DNA of 64,000 nucleotides from Alistipes sp. (GTDB lineage Bacteria > Bacteroidota > Bacteroidia > Bacteroidales > Rikenellaceae), in contig JAGBIC010000003.1 of assembly GCA_017935185.1 (NCBI GenBank), positions 1-64,000 of the forward strand, in the 5' to 3' direction. Made by a program: the position numbers and the translations under genes. Shown one piece after another: positions 44,193 through 53,804 of the stretch. A model generated the notes under the pieces. It searched no databases, was not told the origin of the DNA, and saw only the letters and a list, made by a program, of their open reading frames with translations. Positions within the stretch are counted from its first letter, which is position 1. Every line of letters starts with the position of its first letter.

Positions 44193-46040
44193 TTAGCGTT
44201 TAATAATCGACTCAATGCGTGAAACAATATTTACACCTTCGCTGTAAACATCACCCATATGCACGGTCTCGGCGGGCGAATATTGCGCCTCGTCGCAACG
44301 TGAGATGATGTCGGTATAGTGCTGGGCAAGGTCGGCGGCGCAGCCTCGGCGCAGAAGCTCCTCGCGGATGTTCTCTTTGGTGAGGTTGGCAACAGGGATA
44401 TTGAGTTTGTCGCTCATGTAACCCCACAATGCTCGCAACATCTCCTCGAAGAAGGCGTGACGATTCTCCTCACGCATAAACTTCTCGGCGGCATGGAAAC
44501 GCTGAATGGCAACCTTGTTTGCTCGGCGATTCTTTACCAGTACCGTGTTTTTGCTGTCGCGGATGGCACGATGCAGGTAGATGTATGATGCAATGAAAAT
44601 TGCGATAATCAGGGCAAGAATGATAAAGTATTTGCCGCTGAATAGCAATGGGGTGGTTATAGCCGTCAGAGTCGGAGAACCCATCTTGATGAAGCGAATG
44701 TCGCTGCCCAGCTGGCGTACACCCTCTTTGGCTGACGAGGTGATAATCTGTGTGGTGGCATTTGCCCCTGCCGATGTGTCGGGGGCTACTGTCAGGTGCA
44801 ATGCTTGTGTGGTAAGCGTTACGTATTCGCCCTTCTTGGGGTCGAAATACGAGAACTCCACCGCAGGGATGTCATACTCACCCTCGGAGCGTGCAATGAA
44901 CGGATACTCAAATTGGCGGTAGCCTGTGGTGCCGCTGGTATTTGAGTTTATCGACTCGGTGGTACGCACGTCGTACAGCTCAAACGATGACGGCAACTGC
45001 AATTTGGGAGCTTGCAGGAAGGTGATATTTCCTGTTCCCGAAATCTTTATCGTGTAGGTCGCTGCCGAGTTGGCTGTAAGGTTGCTTGACGGCGGAATGG
45101 CCGCAAGCGAGAATGATCCTACCGCCCCTGTGAAGGATGCCGGAGCCCCTTCGGGGAGCGATTTCACAGTCACAGTCACCTTGCCTGTGGTGAGCTTGCG
45201 AGGTACATTATAGACTTCGGCTCCACCGCCAAAGAAGGGATCGAAGGCCCGGTTTGTTCGCATCACGACCTGTGCCACGGCGGTAATATCGGCCGGCTCG
45301 ATTGTGATTGTGCCTGCCTGTTGGGGGTAGAGCAGATACTCTTTGATAATGCGTGTGTCGTAGACCTTGCCGTCAAGAGTCTGGCGGGTTGTCTGATAGT
45401 TGTCGGTTGGCAGCTCCTGTGACCAGAAACCGTTGAACGAGGGGAGTTTTACATCCTCGAAGCCGGCGATGCTGGCGCGGGTGTATAGCGTTAGCGAGGC
45501 ACGAATCGGCTCGCCGTTGTATACGTTTGAGCTGGAGAGATTTAATCGTAGCAGGATATCGTCTGCTGCCACCTGATTTTGCAGAGCTGTACCCTGCTCG
45601 GCGGCGGCCTGCTGCTCACGTTGGGCACTTTGTGCGCTCTGTGCCACAACCTCGATGGGGGTTGCTTTTGTGGTTAATGTTTTACCTTTGGTTTGAACCT
45701 GTGCGGGGGCGATTGTAATATTACCCTCGGCCTGCGCCATCACGACATAGGTAATGGTGTAGGTGGTTTTACTGCTGCTCACGCCGTTTATCGACTGGAA
45801 TGAGCGAGAGGTAGATGTGGTAGGCCCAGCCAAAACCTCCAGACCAGTGAAATCGGGGGCTTTGAACGAGTTGTCCTCAATCTCTCCGTTGGTAAGGATA
45901 AACTCCACACGGAACATCTCACCGGCTGTGACTATGAGCGGTGTGTTAATCTCGAAGCTTACCTCACCATCGGCGCGAGCCGTCAAAAGTGTCAGCGTTG
46001 CTACAAGAGTAAGAAGCAGGTGTTTGAAAAATCCCTTCAT
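44193..46040 (-). CDS. batD: BatD-like protein (oxygen tolerance)
   Basis: A 615-residue exported protein with a signal peptide, then SFEINTPLIVTAGEMFRVEFILTN and GLEVLAGPTTSTSRSFQSINGVSSSKTT, the N-terminal signature of BatD. A membrane helix lies near 470-490 (YFIILALIIAIFIASYIYLH), with a cytoplasmic C-terminal helical region. Bat proteins with MoxR ATPases are linked to aerotolerance and stress survival. The ATG at 46040 is chosen over a TTG eight codons upstream. batA, batB and batC are not adjacent; fumarase lies upstream instead. Confidence 0.88.
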   Translation of the reverse strand: MKGFFKHLLLTLVATLTLLTARADGEVSFEINTPLIVTAGEMFRVEFILTNGEIEDNSFKAPDFTGLEVLAGPTTSTSRSFQSINGVSSSKTTYTITYVVMAQAEGNITIAPAQVQTKGKTLTTKATPIEVVAQSAQSAQREQQAAAEQGTALQNQVAADDILLRLNLSSSNVYNGEPIRASLTLYTRASIAGFEDVKLPSFNGFWSQELPTDNYQTTRQTLDGKVYDTRIIKEYLLYPQQAGTITIEPADITAVAQVVMRTNRAFDPFFGGGAEVYNVPRKLTTGKVTVTVKSLPEGAPASFTGAVGSFSLAAIPPSSNLTANSAATYTIKISGTGNITFLQAPKLQLPSSFELYDVRTTESINSNTSGTTGYRQFEYPFIARSEGEYDIPAVEFSYFDPKKGEYVTLTTQALHLTVAPDTSAGANATTQIITSSAKEGVRQLGSDIRFIKMGSPTLTAITTPLLFSGKYFIILALIIAIFIASYIYLHRAIRDSKNTVLVKNRRANKVAIQRFHAAEKFMREENRHAFFEEMLRALWGYMSDKLNIPVANLTKENIREELLRRGCAADLAQHYTDIISRCDEAQYSPAETVHMGDVYSEGVNIVSRIESIIKR

Positions 46041-46110
46041 CTGTTGCGATATTGTTCTCAACAAAACGTATAATTCTCGCCGTTTATTTTGCGGGCGAGC
46101 GAAAAACGCA

Positions 46111-46138
46111 GTTTTGCACCCCGCATGAGGTGCAAAAC
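46111..46138 (-). terminator. Terminator after fumarase
   Basis: A 10-bp perfect stem GTTTTGCACC / GGTGCAAAAC with an 8-base loop, followed on the minus strand by TGCGTTTTT. Confidence 0.7.
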
Positions 46139-46156
46139 CGTTATGTAATACTATTT

Positions 46157-47773
46157 TTAGTGTGCGAAATCAGCAAAGAAATCGTTGCCCTTGTCATCCA
46201 CGATGATGAAGGCGGGGAAGTTCTCGACGTATATCTTACGCACAGCCTCCATACCGAGCTCGGGGAAGTCTACTACCTCCACACTCTTAATCGAGTTCTT
46301 GGCCAAAACAGCGGCAGGGCCTCCGATTGAGCCGAGATAGAAACCTCCGTTATCCTTGCATGCATCGGTAACGGCCTTTGAGCGATTGCCCTTGGCTACC
46401 ATAACCATCGAGCCGCCATTCTTCTGGAACAAATCAACATAGGGATCCATGCGGCCTGCTGTGGTGGGGCCGAATGAGCCTGATGCCATACCCTCGGGAG
46501 TCTTGGCAGGGCCTGCATAATATACGGGGTGCTTCTTGAAATACTCGGGCATGGGCTGACCCTCGTCAAGCATCTGCTTGATGCGGGCATGGGCGATGTC
46601 GCGGGCTACGATAAGAGTACCCTTAAGGTTAAGACGGGTCTTGATGGGGTATTTTGTGAGGATCTCACGAACCTTGTCCATTCCCTCGTCGAGGTCGATA
46701 TCTACTGCAGGAGTCATCGAGGGGGCCTGTGCAGGCAGGAAGCGTGCGGGATTTTTCTCCAGCTTCTCGATGAAGATACCCTCGGGGGTAATCTTGGCCT
46801 TGATGTTGCGGTCGGCCGAGCAGCTAACGCCGATAGCTACGGGGCAGCTTGCAGCGTGGCGGGGCGCACGAATAACTCTCACATCGTGAACATAATATTT
46901 GCCACCGAACTGCGCACCCATGCCCATTGTCTGGCACATCTTGGTGATCTTCTCCTCCCACTCCAAATCGCGGAAGCAGCGACCGCCCTCGTTGCCCGAT
47001 GTGGGTAGGTGGTCGAGATAGCCGGCAGAGGCCTTCTTAACAGTTGAAAGACACATCTCGGCAGATGTTCCACCAATACAAACTGCGAGGTGGTAGGGAG
47101 GACAAGCCGAAGTACCCAAATCCTTGAGGTGCTCCTCGAAGAATGCCACGAGTGACTTCTCGTTGAGCAAAGCCTTGGTCTGCTGATAGAGGAATGTCTT
47201 GTTGGCCGAGCCGCCGCCCTTGGTGATGAAGAGGAACTCATACTCCATAGAGCCCGGGTGACCTGCGTAAATATCAATCTGTGCAGGCAGGTTTGTGCCT
47301 GAATTTTTCTCGTCGGTCATGGTGAAGGGAACAACCTGTGAGTAGCGCAGGTTGCGCTCCTTGTAGGTCTCGTATACACCCTTGGCGATGCATGCAGCGT
47401 CATCGGCACCGGTGTAAACATCCTCGCCCTTGTGGCCGATACAAATGGCTGTACCGGTATCCTGACATGTCGGGAGCTCGCCCTCGGCAGCCACTGCCTG
47501 ATTCATAAGCATGGTATAGGCTACGAACTTGTCGTTGTCAGAGGCCTCGCTATCCTCCAAAATAGAGGCCAGCTTGGCGAGGTGTGAGGGGCGCAAATAG
47601 AATGATACGTCGCTGTAAGCGCGCTTTGAAAGCAACTCCAAACCTTTGGGGTCTACCTTCAAAATCTTGCGGCCGTCGCACTCGACAACTTTCACATAAT
47701 CTTTGGTGAGAAGCTCGTACTCTGTGGTATCCTTCTCGATGGGATAGGGCTCCTGATAGATAAAATCAGCCAT
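46157..47773 (-). CDS. Class I fumarate hydratase (iron-sulfur)
   Basis: This oxygen-sensitive [4Fe-4S] enzyme hydrates fumarate to malate. The 538-residue protein has [39 protein letters not shown] and [15 protein letters not shown], containing candidate cluster cysteines, then the C-terminal beta-type segment [28 protein letters not shown]. The alpha and beta parts are fused, as in E. coli FumA/FumB. It runs alone from a promoter at about 47859-47866. Confidence 0.95.
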   Translation of the reverse strand: MADFIYQEPYPIEKDTTEYELLTKDYVKVVECDGRKILKVDPKGLELLSKRAYSDVSFYLRPSHLAKLASILEDSEASDNDKFVAYTMLMNQAVAAEGELPTCQDTGTAICIGHKGEDVYTGADDAACIAKGVYETYKERNLRYSQVVPFTMTDEKNSGTNLPAQIDIYAGHPGSMEYEFLFITKGGGSANKTFLYQQTKALLNEKSLVAFFEEHLKDLGTSACPPYHLAVCIGGTSAEMCLSTVKKASAGYLDHLPTSGNEGGRCFRDLEWEEKITKMCQTMGMGAQFGGKYYVHDVRVIRAPRHAASCPVAIGVSCSADRNIKAKITPEGIFIEKLEKNPARFLPAQAPSMTPAVDIDLDEGMDKVREILTKYPIKTRLNLKGTLIVARDIAHARIKQMLDEGQPMPEYFKKHPVYYAGPAKTPEGMASGSFGPTTAGRMDPYVDLFQKNGGSMVMVAKGNRSKAVTDACKDNGGFYLGSIGGPAAVLAKNSIKSVEVVDFPELGMEAVRKIYVENFPAFIIVDDKGNDFFADFAH

Positions 47774-47858
47774 AGTAATCTATTGTATTTTATTTGTTTT
47801 TATTGAATATCTCTTGTGTGGGAGGAGTCTCTCAGCTTATAGACTCTCAAAATCTCTG

Positions 47859-47866
47859 CAAATTTA
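47859..47866 (-). promoter_or_regulatory. Candidate -7 box of the fumarase promoter
   Basis: The minus strand reads TAAATTTG, a TAnnTTTG match about 86 bases upstream of the start. Confidence 0.4.
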
Positions 47867-48013
47867 CAAAAAAATGTCTAATATCTTTAGTTTAAAGGCG
47901 GAAATTCTTATTTTCCTGCACTTTAGACTGTAAGGGTGGTTGTGTATAAGTAAAATTTATCAGGCAATAAAAAATAATAATAAAAAATGGTGACAATAGT
48001 AGGTTTTACGTAT

Positions 48014-48021
48014 TATATTTG
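48014..48021 (+). promoter_or_regulatory. -7 box of the ferritin promoter
   Basis: TATATTTG, a TAnnTTTG match 45 bases before the ferritin start. The -33 element is not clear. Confidence 0.5.
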
Positions 48022-48066
48022 CAATAGGAAAAACCAAAATAATAAACTTCATAAAACAACGCAACT

Positions 48067-48588
48067 ATGTTAAGTGTAAAAATGCAGGATGCGCTAAATG
48101 CGCAAATCAATGCCGAGATGTGGTCGGCTTATCTCTATCTTTCAATGTCGATGGCCGCTGCCGACAAGGGTTTGAAAGGCATGGCAAATTGGTTTGCTGT
48201 TCAGTTTAAGGAGGAGCAGGATCATGCACAGATTATAATCAACTACATTCTTTCGCGCGGTGGCCGCGTTAAACTTGCAGCGATTGACGCAGTTGAGACC
48301 GAGTGGGATTCGCCTATCGATATGTTTGAGCAGACTCTCACCCACGAGCGTAAGGTGACCTCGATGATTCACAACCTTTATAACCTTGCTGTCGAGGAGC
48401 GCGATCACGCTACAAGCAACATGCTTAATTGGTTTGTTGATGAGCAGGTTGAGGAGGAGGACTCTGCACGCGAGATTATCGACCAGCTGCGCCTGATAGA
48501 GTGCAATAAGTTGGGTCTTTATATGATCGATAAGGAGATGGCTACGCGCACCTACACAACTCCATCGCCTTTGGCTACAGCAGAGTAA
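48067..48588 (+). CDS. ftnA: Bacterial non-haem ferritin
   Basis: The 173-residue protein stores iron in a 24-mer cage. The four-helix ferritin pattern is clear: LNAQINAEMWSAYLYLSMS, FKEEQDHAQIIINYILSRGG, DMFEQTLTHERKVTSMIHNL and FVDEQVEEEDSAREIIDQL. The Glu and His residues of the ferroxidase centre are in the first two segments. It is monocistronic, between its own promoter and a terminator. Confidence 0.95.
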   Translation: MLSVKMQDALNAQINAEMWSAYLYLSMSMAAADKGLKGMANWFAVQFKEEQDHAQIIINYILSRGGRVKLAAIDAVETEWDSPIDMFEQTLTHERKVTSMIHNLYNLAVEERDHATSNMLNWFVDEQVEEEDSAREIIDQLRLIECNKLGLYMIDKEMATRTYTTPSPLATAE

Positions 48589-48639
48589 CGAGATTAGATT
48601 GGTAGTAGTAAGAATAATTTTTGTTTAGGTTAGTATGAG

Positions 48640-48668
48640 AAGGGCTGCATCATTTTGGTGCAGCCCTT
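48640..48668. terminator. Bidirectional terminator between ferritin and NSS transporter genes
   Basis: A 10-bp stem AAGGGCTGCA / TGCAGCCCTT, extended by two inner pairs, between convergent genes. Confidence 0.85.
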
Positions 48669-48690
48669 TGTTGTGGTATGATATTTAAGA

Positions 48691-50037
48691 CTATACCAAT
48701 CCCAAATTCTTGATGAAGATATAGATAATCAACATCGGGGTGATGTAGCGTAGGGTAAAGCGCAACAGCGGGTAGGCTCGGCCTTTCAATGCTCCGTAGT
48801 TGGTAATCTCGTCACGCATAAAACTGCCCTTCATCTGCCATGCTACAAATATACAGGTCAATAAACCACCGAGCGGCATAACGATGTTGGCCGAGAAGTA
48901 GTCAAAGATATCGAAGAACGAGATATTCTCCAAGTTCAAGCCGAAAAGATTGAAGTCGAAGTGCCATAGCAATGTGAGCAGGCACAATCCTACCGACAGC
49001 CCCGAGGTGAGGCGTGTGGCGTTCTTGCGAGAGAGGTTGAACTCCTCGTTAAAATATGCTGTCAGCACCTCGTGGAACGAGATTGTCGAGGTGAGCGAAG
49101 CCAGCGTGAGCAGAACGAAGAATGCTGCCGACCAAAGGTTGGCCATAGGCATATCCTTGAAAATCTCGGGTAGGGTGATAAATATCAACGATGCCCCCTC
49201 GGCAGGCTCTAATCCTGCGCTGAATACGGCAGGGAAGATCACAAGGCCTGCAAGAACAGCCACCAGCAGGGTCAGCAGTGCCACACTGAACGATGTGCCT
49301 GTGAGGTTGTTGTCGCTCTTGAAGTATGAGGCGTAGGTCACCATACAACCCATTCCTACCGAGAGCGAGAAGAATGCCTGACCGATGGCCGTGAAGATGG
49401 TGTCGGCCGAGAAAGCCTCCTTGAAATCGGGTTGCAGGAAGAAACGGTATCCCTCGATAGCGTTAGGCATAAAGGCCACACGAATAGCCATGATGATAAG
49501 TATCACAAAGAGAGCCGGCATCATCACCTTCGAGGCCTTTTCAATACCTTTTACCACACCGCGTACGATGATAAGGTGGGTGAGAAGGATAAACAAAATT
49601 GTGTAGATCAACTGTCGTGGTGAGGCCTGAAAAGCCGAGAACTGCTCGGTGAATGAGCCATCGTTCGAGTAGAGCGACCCTGTGGCCGAACTGACAAGAT
49701 ATTCAAGTGACCATCCTGCCACAATATAATAATATCCCGAAATGCACAATGCGCCCAACACGCCGTTGTAGCCCAACCAGCGCCACGGGCGAGAGAGTGA
49801 ACGGTATGCGCCCACGGCATTTTGTTTGGTGTGACGTCCTACGGCAAATTCGGCCAGCATGACGGGTATTCCCACCACAAACACGCACAACAGATATACT
49901 AATAGGAATGCAGCACCACCATGTTCGCCTGCCATATAAGGGAATCGCCAGATACTGCCCAGGCCAATGGCACTTCCAGCTGCGACTAAAATCGCACTTA
50001 ACTTGCCTCCAAATGAGGCTCTTGCTTGTTCGCTCAT
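48691..50037 (-). CDS. Sodium-dependent transporter, NSS/SNF family
   Basis: A 448-residue, 11-12 helix symporter. The N-terminal GSAIGLGSIWRFPYMAGEHGG is the NSS signature around helix 1, where Na+ and substrate bind. QAFFSLSVGMGCMVTYASY corresponds to helix 6. Bacterial relatives carry amino acids or amines; the substrate cannot be predicted. A -7 box lies 22 bases upstream, giving a short leader. Confidence 0.92.
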   Translation of the reverse strand: MSEQARASFGGKLSAILVAAGSAIGLGSIWRFPYMAGEHGGAAFLLVYLLCVFVVGIPVMLAEFAVGRHTKQNAVGAYRSLSRPWRWLGYNGVLGALCISGYYYIVAGWSLEYLVSSATGSLYSNDGSFTEQFSAFQASPRQLIYTILFILLTHLIIVRGVVKGIEKASKVMMPALFVILIIMAIRVAFMPNAIEGYRFFLQPDFKEAFSADTIFTAIGQAFFSLSVGMGCMVTYASYFKSDNNLTGTSFSVALLTLLVAVLAGLVIFPAVFSAGLEPAEGASLIFITLPEIFKDMPMANLWSAAFFVLLTLASLTSTISFHEVLTAYFNEEFNLSRKNATRLTSGLSVGLCLLTLLWHFDFNLFGLNLENISFFDIFDYFSANIVMPLGGLLTCIFVAWQMKGSFMRDEITNYGALKGRAYPLLRFTLRYITPMLIIYIFIKNLGLV

Positions 50038-50059
50038 AATTTTTAACCTAACAATGGGG

Positions 50060-50067
50060 CAAAGATA
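50060..50067 (-). promoter_or_regulatory. -7 box of the NSS transporter promoter
   Basis: The minus strand reads TATCTTTG, a TAnnTTTG match 22 bases upstream of the start. Confidence 0.55.
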
Positions 50068-50100
50068 GTGAAAATATTATATGTGTGTTGCTTGGAGCAG

Positions 50101-50132
50101 AAAAAAAGCGCAACCCTTGTGGGGGATTGCGC
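50101..50132 (-). terminator. Terminator of the dnaX-tyrS-folB run
   Basis: A stem GCGCAACCC / GGG(A)TTGCGC (50108-50116 with 50123-50132) followed on the minus strand by seven T residues (complement of 50101-50107). The stem-loop sequence resembles that at 36016-36041. Confidence 0.8.
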
Positions 50133-50150
50133 CTTAATTCATATTATTTT

Positions 50151-50504
50151 TTACCCTTTCAGCGTGACGCTTACTCGGCCTATCTTGCCGCCAAGTGGCG
50201 GGGCGAGTTTTGCCACTGTGCACTCCACCTCCACAATCTGCGGGAAATGCTCCTTTACTGCGCCGATGATGTTTTGTGCCACACGTTCGATGGTGCGCTG
50301 GGTGGTTTTCATCTGGGCCTCCACAATCTCATAGACGGTCAGATAGTTCACCGCCTTCTCCACCGCATCCTCTTGGGCCACATCGCCCAAATGGGTGGTG
50401 ATTGTTAGCGCCACATTGAAACGGTTTCCCACCTTCTGCTCCAAATCGTAGCAGCCGTGGTAGGCCTTGAACTCCATATCTTGCAGTTGAATGGTGTAGA
50501 GCAT
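50151..50504 (-). CDS. folB: Dihydroneopterin aldolase
   Basis: FolB converts dihydroneopterin to 6-hydroxymethyl-dihydropterin in folate synthesis. The 117-residue protein has LQDMEFKAYHGCYDLEQKVGNRF, NYLTVYEIV and the late Lys of CTVAKLAPPLGG, all typical. I start at the ATG at 50504; an upstream in-frame extension overlaps tyrS and has no FolB similarity. The gap to tyrS is 11 bases. Confidence 0.92.
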   Translation of the reverse strand: MLYTIQLQDMEFKAYHGCYDLEQKVGNRFNVALTITTHLGDVAQEDAVEKAVNYLTVYEIVEAQMKTTQRTIERVAQNIIGAVKEHFPQIVEVECTVAKLAPPLGGKIGRVSVTLKG

Positions 50505-50515
50505 GGCTGCAATAA

Positions 50516-51814
50516 TTACTCGACAATAATCAGATAGTAGTTCTTCTTGCCACGCTGTGCAATCATATATTTGCCGGCGATAAGATCCTCCTCGGTAACT
50601 GTGCGCATGGCGTCGGCAACCTTCTCCTTGTTGAGCGATACGCCGCCACCCTGTACCATCTTGCGGCACTCACCCTTTGAGGGGAATACCTTGGTAAGCT
50701 CGGCACACAAATCAACGAATGTGCAACCCAACTGTTCGCGATTGATGTTAAACTGAGGAACACCCTCGAATACCTGCAACAAGGTCTGCTCGTCGAGCTT
50801 GTGCAACGCCTCCGAAGTGGCACCACCGAATAGAATCTGCGAAGCTTCGACAGCCTTCTCATACTCCTCGGCCGAGTGAATCATTGTAGTGACCTCCTTT
50901 GCAAGGGTCTTCTGCAACTCGCGCAGGTGGGGGGCCTCCTCGTGACGAGCGATGAGCGACTCGATAGTCTCGCGGTCGAGCAAGGTGAATATCTTGATAT
51001 AGCGCTTTGCATCCTCATCGCTTACATTCAACCAGAACTGGTAGAACTTGTAGGGTGAAGTGTAGGCAGGTGAGAGCCATACGTTGCCACTCTCGGTCTT
51101 GCCGAATTTTGTACCGTCGGCCTTGGTAATCAAGGGGCAGGTGATGGCAAAAGCCTCATTCTCCGAGCCGAGCTTGCGGCGGATAAGCTCTGTGCCGGTG
51201 GTGATGTTACCCCACTGGTCGGCACCACCAAGCTGAACCTTGCAGTTCAGGGTCTGATAGAGGTGCAGGAAGTCGTACCCCTGCAAAAGCTGATAGGTAA
51301 ACTCGGTGAACGACATACCCTCGCCCTCGCCGCTGAAACGCTTCTTTACAGAATCTTTGGCCATCATGTAATTTACAGTGATGCACTTGCCGATGTCGCG
51401 TGCGAAATCGAGGAACGAAAACTCCTTCATCCAATCGTAGTTGTTCACCAAAAGTGCCTTGTTCTCGGCGTCAGACTCAAAGTCGATAAGCTTTGCCAGC
51501 TGTGCCTTGATAGCCTCCTGATTATGGCGCAAAGTGGCCTCGTCCAAGAGATTGCGCTCCTGAGATTTACCGCTGGGGTCGCCAATCATTCCGGTTGCGC
51601 CGCCGACCAATGCGATGGGACGGTGTCCGCACATCTGGAAATGCTTCAAAATCATTACGCCCACCAAGTGGCCGATATGCAGTGAGTCGGCTGTGGGGTC
51701 GATACCCAGATAAGCCGTTGTCATCTCCTTCTCCAATTGCTCTTTTGCGCCCGGCATGATGGTGTGAATCATGCCACGCCATTCGAGCTCTTCCACAAAA
51801 TTCTTTGTTGCCAT
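50516..51814 (-). CDS. tyrS: Tyrosyl-tRNA synthetase
   Basis: A class I aminoacyl-tRNA synthetase of 432 residues. The HIGH motif is in [14 protein letters not shown], and the KMSKS equivalent is KFGKTESG. The tyrosine site includes [12 protein letters not shown] and LGGADQWGN. The C-terminal S4-like domain includes [13 protein letters not shown]. It lies 36 bases after dnaX in the same direction. Confidence 0.97.
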   Translation of the reverse strand: MATKNFVEELEWRGMIHTIMPGAKEQLEKEMTTAYLGIDPTADSLHIGHLVGVMILKHFQMCGHRPIALVGGATGMIGDPSGKSQERNLLDEATLRHNQEAIKAQLAKLIDFESDAENKALLVNNYDWMKEFSFLDFARDIGKCITVNYMMAKDSVKKRFSGEGEGMSFTEFTYQLLQGYDFLHLYQTLNCKVQLGGADQWGNITTGTELIRRKLGSENEAFAITCPLITKADGTKFGKTESGNVWLSPAYTSPYKFYQFWLNVSDEDAKRYIKIFTLLDRETIESLIARHEEAPHLRELQKTLAKEVTTMIHSAEEYEKAVEASQILFGGATSEALHKLDEQTLLQVFEGVPQFNINREQLGCTFVDLCAELTKVFPSKGECRKMVQGGGVSLNKEKVADAMRTVTEEDLIAGKYMIAQRGKKNYYLIIVE

Positions 51815-51850
51815 TGTTTTTCGCTTTATCTTAATTTTATTGTTATAATC

Positions 51851-53686
51851 CTATTCATACTCCATGTCGAGAACATTCTTGAGCTTCAGCAGCGTGGGGT
51901 GGTGCTCGGTCATGTATTTTATTTTATCCTCCAACTTTATTGGTCGTGAGGCCTTGATCTGTTCGTTTATCTTAACCTCCAACTCCAAGGCTCCGTTTAT
52001 CTGGGCTATGCGGGCAATCGAGTAGAGTATCTCGGTCTTTGAACGCATAATCTCCTCATAGAGTGTTTGCGACGGCACCTCCACGGTTATGGTGTGGGCG
52101 GTAACCTTCATCGCTTCGAATGCCACGATAAATCGTGGACGCTCCTCCAAAACCTTTGCGATAATCTCTTCGCGGTGTGCGGCAATCTTCTCCTCGCTTT
52201 GGCTGTCGTAGACTACATTCTCGTTCTTCTTCTCCTCGTTTTGAGGTTGTGTTGTGGGATTCAAAGTCTGCATCAACGATGACAACGAGAGGCTCTCCAA
52301 CGATGAGCTGTGGTGCGGCGCGTGATGTCCGCTGCTCGGTTCCTGTTCTGCCATTTGTGGCGAGGTGACCTCGTGTATGGTTGGCCTTACTGCAGGCGAT
52401 GGTGCGATAGCTTGCGCAGAAGTAACAGCTTCTGTGTTACTCTTTGTTACGCTCTGCTCTGCACTGTTTGTTATGGGTGAACTTGTAGCTGTGCCCGTTG
52501 CACTATTCTGTGAGGGTTGGGCTGCGCCGGCCGGCACAAACTTGCTGGGAAGGTCGGGGAGCGAGTACTCCTCGGCTAAAGGGTCGTCATCATTTTTTTT
52601 TTTGCCGAGACCCGCAATCTTCATGAGCCCCAGTTCCACAAGCAAGCGTTGGTTCGACGACTGTTTTATCCTGCCGTCAGATTCGGTGAGTAACGATATA
52701 GCTCCAAAGAGGAAATCTGCGCTGCAATTCTCTGCTTGACGACGATATCGCTCCAGCAGGGTTCCCGTAAGCTCGATGAGTGAAATTGCAGGCCCTTTGG
52801 CCAATAGCAAATCACGCATATGCTGATTGAGTCCACTCATGAACGTCTGCTCCGAGAAACCTTTTGCCAGCACCTCGTCGAAGCGAATCAGAGCAGAGGT
52901 GTAGTCGCCGGCAAGCAGCAAATCGGTCATGGTGAAATAGGTGTCGTAGTCAAGCACGTTGAGAGTCTGTGCAACCTCCTTGTAACGTAGGTCGGCGTCA
53001 CAGAACGAAACCGCCTTGTCAAACATTGAGAGCGCATCACGCATACCTCCGTCGGCCTTCTGGGCGATAAGGTTGAGCGACTCCTCGTCATATTTAACCC
53101 CCTCCTGCTCGGCGATATGCTTCAGGTAGCCAACGGCGTCAGCAACCTTAATGCGGTTGAAGTCGTAGACCTGACAGCGCGACAGGATGGTGGGGATAAT
53201 CTTGTGTTTCTCGGTGGTGGCCAAGATAAATACTGCATGCTTCGGCGGCTCTTCCAATGTTTTGAGGAAGGCGTTGAAAGCCTGCTGCGATAACATGTGA
53301 ACCTCGTCGATGATAAAGAGTGAGTATTGTCCGATTTGTGGCAATATGCGCACCTGCTCGATAAGGTTGCGGATGTCGTCTACCGAGTTGTTCGATGCGG
53401 CGTCAAGCTCGTGGATATTGAGCGAGCGACCCTCGTTGAACGAGCGGCACGACTCGCACTCGTTGCACGCCTCGGCACCATTGGGGTTCATGCAGTTTAT
53501 CGCTTTGGCAAAGATTCGGGCGCAGGTGGTTTTACCCACACCGCGAGGGCCGCAGAAAAGATATGCATGCGCCAACTGACCACGCTCGATAGCATTTTTC
53601 AATGTCGAGGTGATACTCTGTTGGCCTACAACTGATGCAAATGTTGCGGGACGGTATTTTCTTGCCGAAACGATAAATTCACTCAT
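51851..53686 (-). CDS. dnaX: DNA polymerase III subunit gamma/tau
   Basis: The clamp-loader ATPase. Visible are KYRPATFASVVGQ, Walker A CGPRGVGKTTCARIF, a zinc module with CNECESC, the Walker B/DEAH-like IIDEVHML, and TLEEPPKHAVFILATTE. The 611-residue protein has a Pro/Ser/Thr-rich linker (about 385-500). A run of nine A's in codons for KKKNDDD (near 52590-52600) lies in the linker-proximal part. A -7 box ends 7 bases before the ATG, so the mRNA may be nearly leaderless. Confidence 0.96.
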   Translation of the reverse strand: MSEFIVSARKYRPATFASVVGQQSITSTLKNAIERGQLAHAYLFCGPRGVGKTTCARIFAKAINCMNPNGAEACNECESCRSFNEGRSLNIHELDAASNNSVDDIRNLIEQVRILPQIGQYSLFIIDEVHMLSQQAFNAFLKTLEEPPKHAVFILATTEKHKIIPTILSRCQVYDFNRIKVADAVGYLKHIAEQEGVKYDEESLNLIAQKADGGMRDALSMFDKAVSFCDADLRYKEVAQTLNVLDYDTYFTMTDLLLAGDYTSALIRFDEVLAKGFSEQTFMSGLNQHMRDLLLAKGPAISLIELTGTLLERYRRQAENCSADFLFGAISLLTESDGRIKQSSNQRLLVELGLMKIAGLGKKKNDDDPLAEEYSLPDLPSKFVPAGAAQPSQNSATGTATSSPITNSAEQSVTKSNTEAVTSAQAIAPSPAVRPTIHEVTSPQMAEQEPSSGHHAPHHSSSLESLSLSSLMQTLNPTTQPQNEEKKNENVVYDSQSEEKIAAHREEIIAKVLEERPRFIVAFEAMKVTAHTITVEVPSQTLYEEIMRSKTEILYSIARIAQINGALELEVKINEQIKASRPIKLEDKIKYMTEHHPTLLKLKNVLDMEYE

Positions 53687-53693
53687 AACACCG

Positions 53694-53701
53694 CAAAGGT
53701 A
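53694..53701 (-). promoter_or_regulatory. -7 box of dnaX, implying a leaderless start
   Basis: The minus strand reads TACCTTTG and then seven bases to the dnaX ATG. In Bacteroidota promoters transcription starts a few bases after this box, so the leader would be 0-3 bases. Confidence 0.6.
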
Positions 53702-53746
53702 TAAACTTTTTTGGAAATATATAGTTAATGAGGTTGTAAAGTATGA

Positions 53747-53778
53747 AAATAAATGCGTGGCTAACCACGCATTTATTT
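53747..53778 (-). terminator. Terminator of the GH2 gene
   Basis: A 14-bp perfect stem AAATAAATGCGTGG / CCACGCATTTATTT with a CTAA loop. It lies between the GH2 stop and the dnaX promoter. Confidence 0.88.
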
Positions 53779-53804
53779 CCTTTTATGTTAGAGGGTTGTT
53801 TTGT

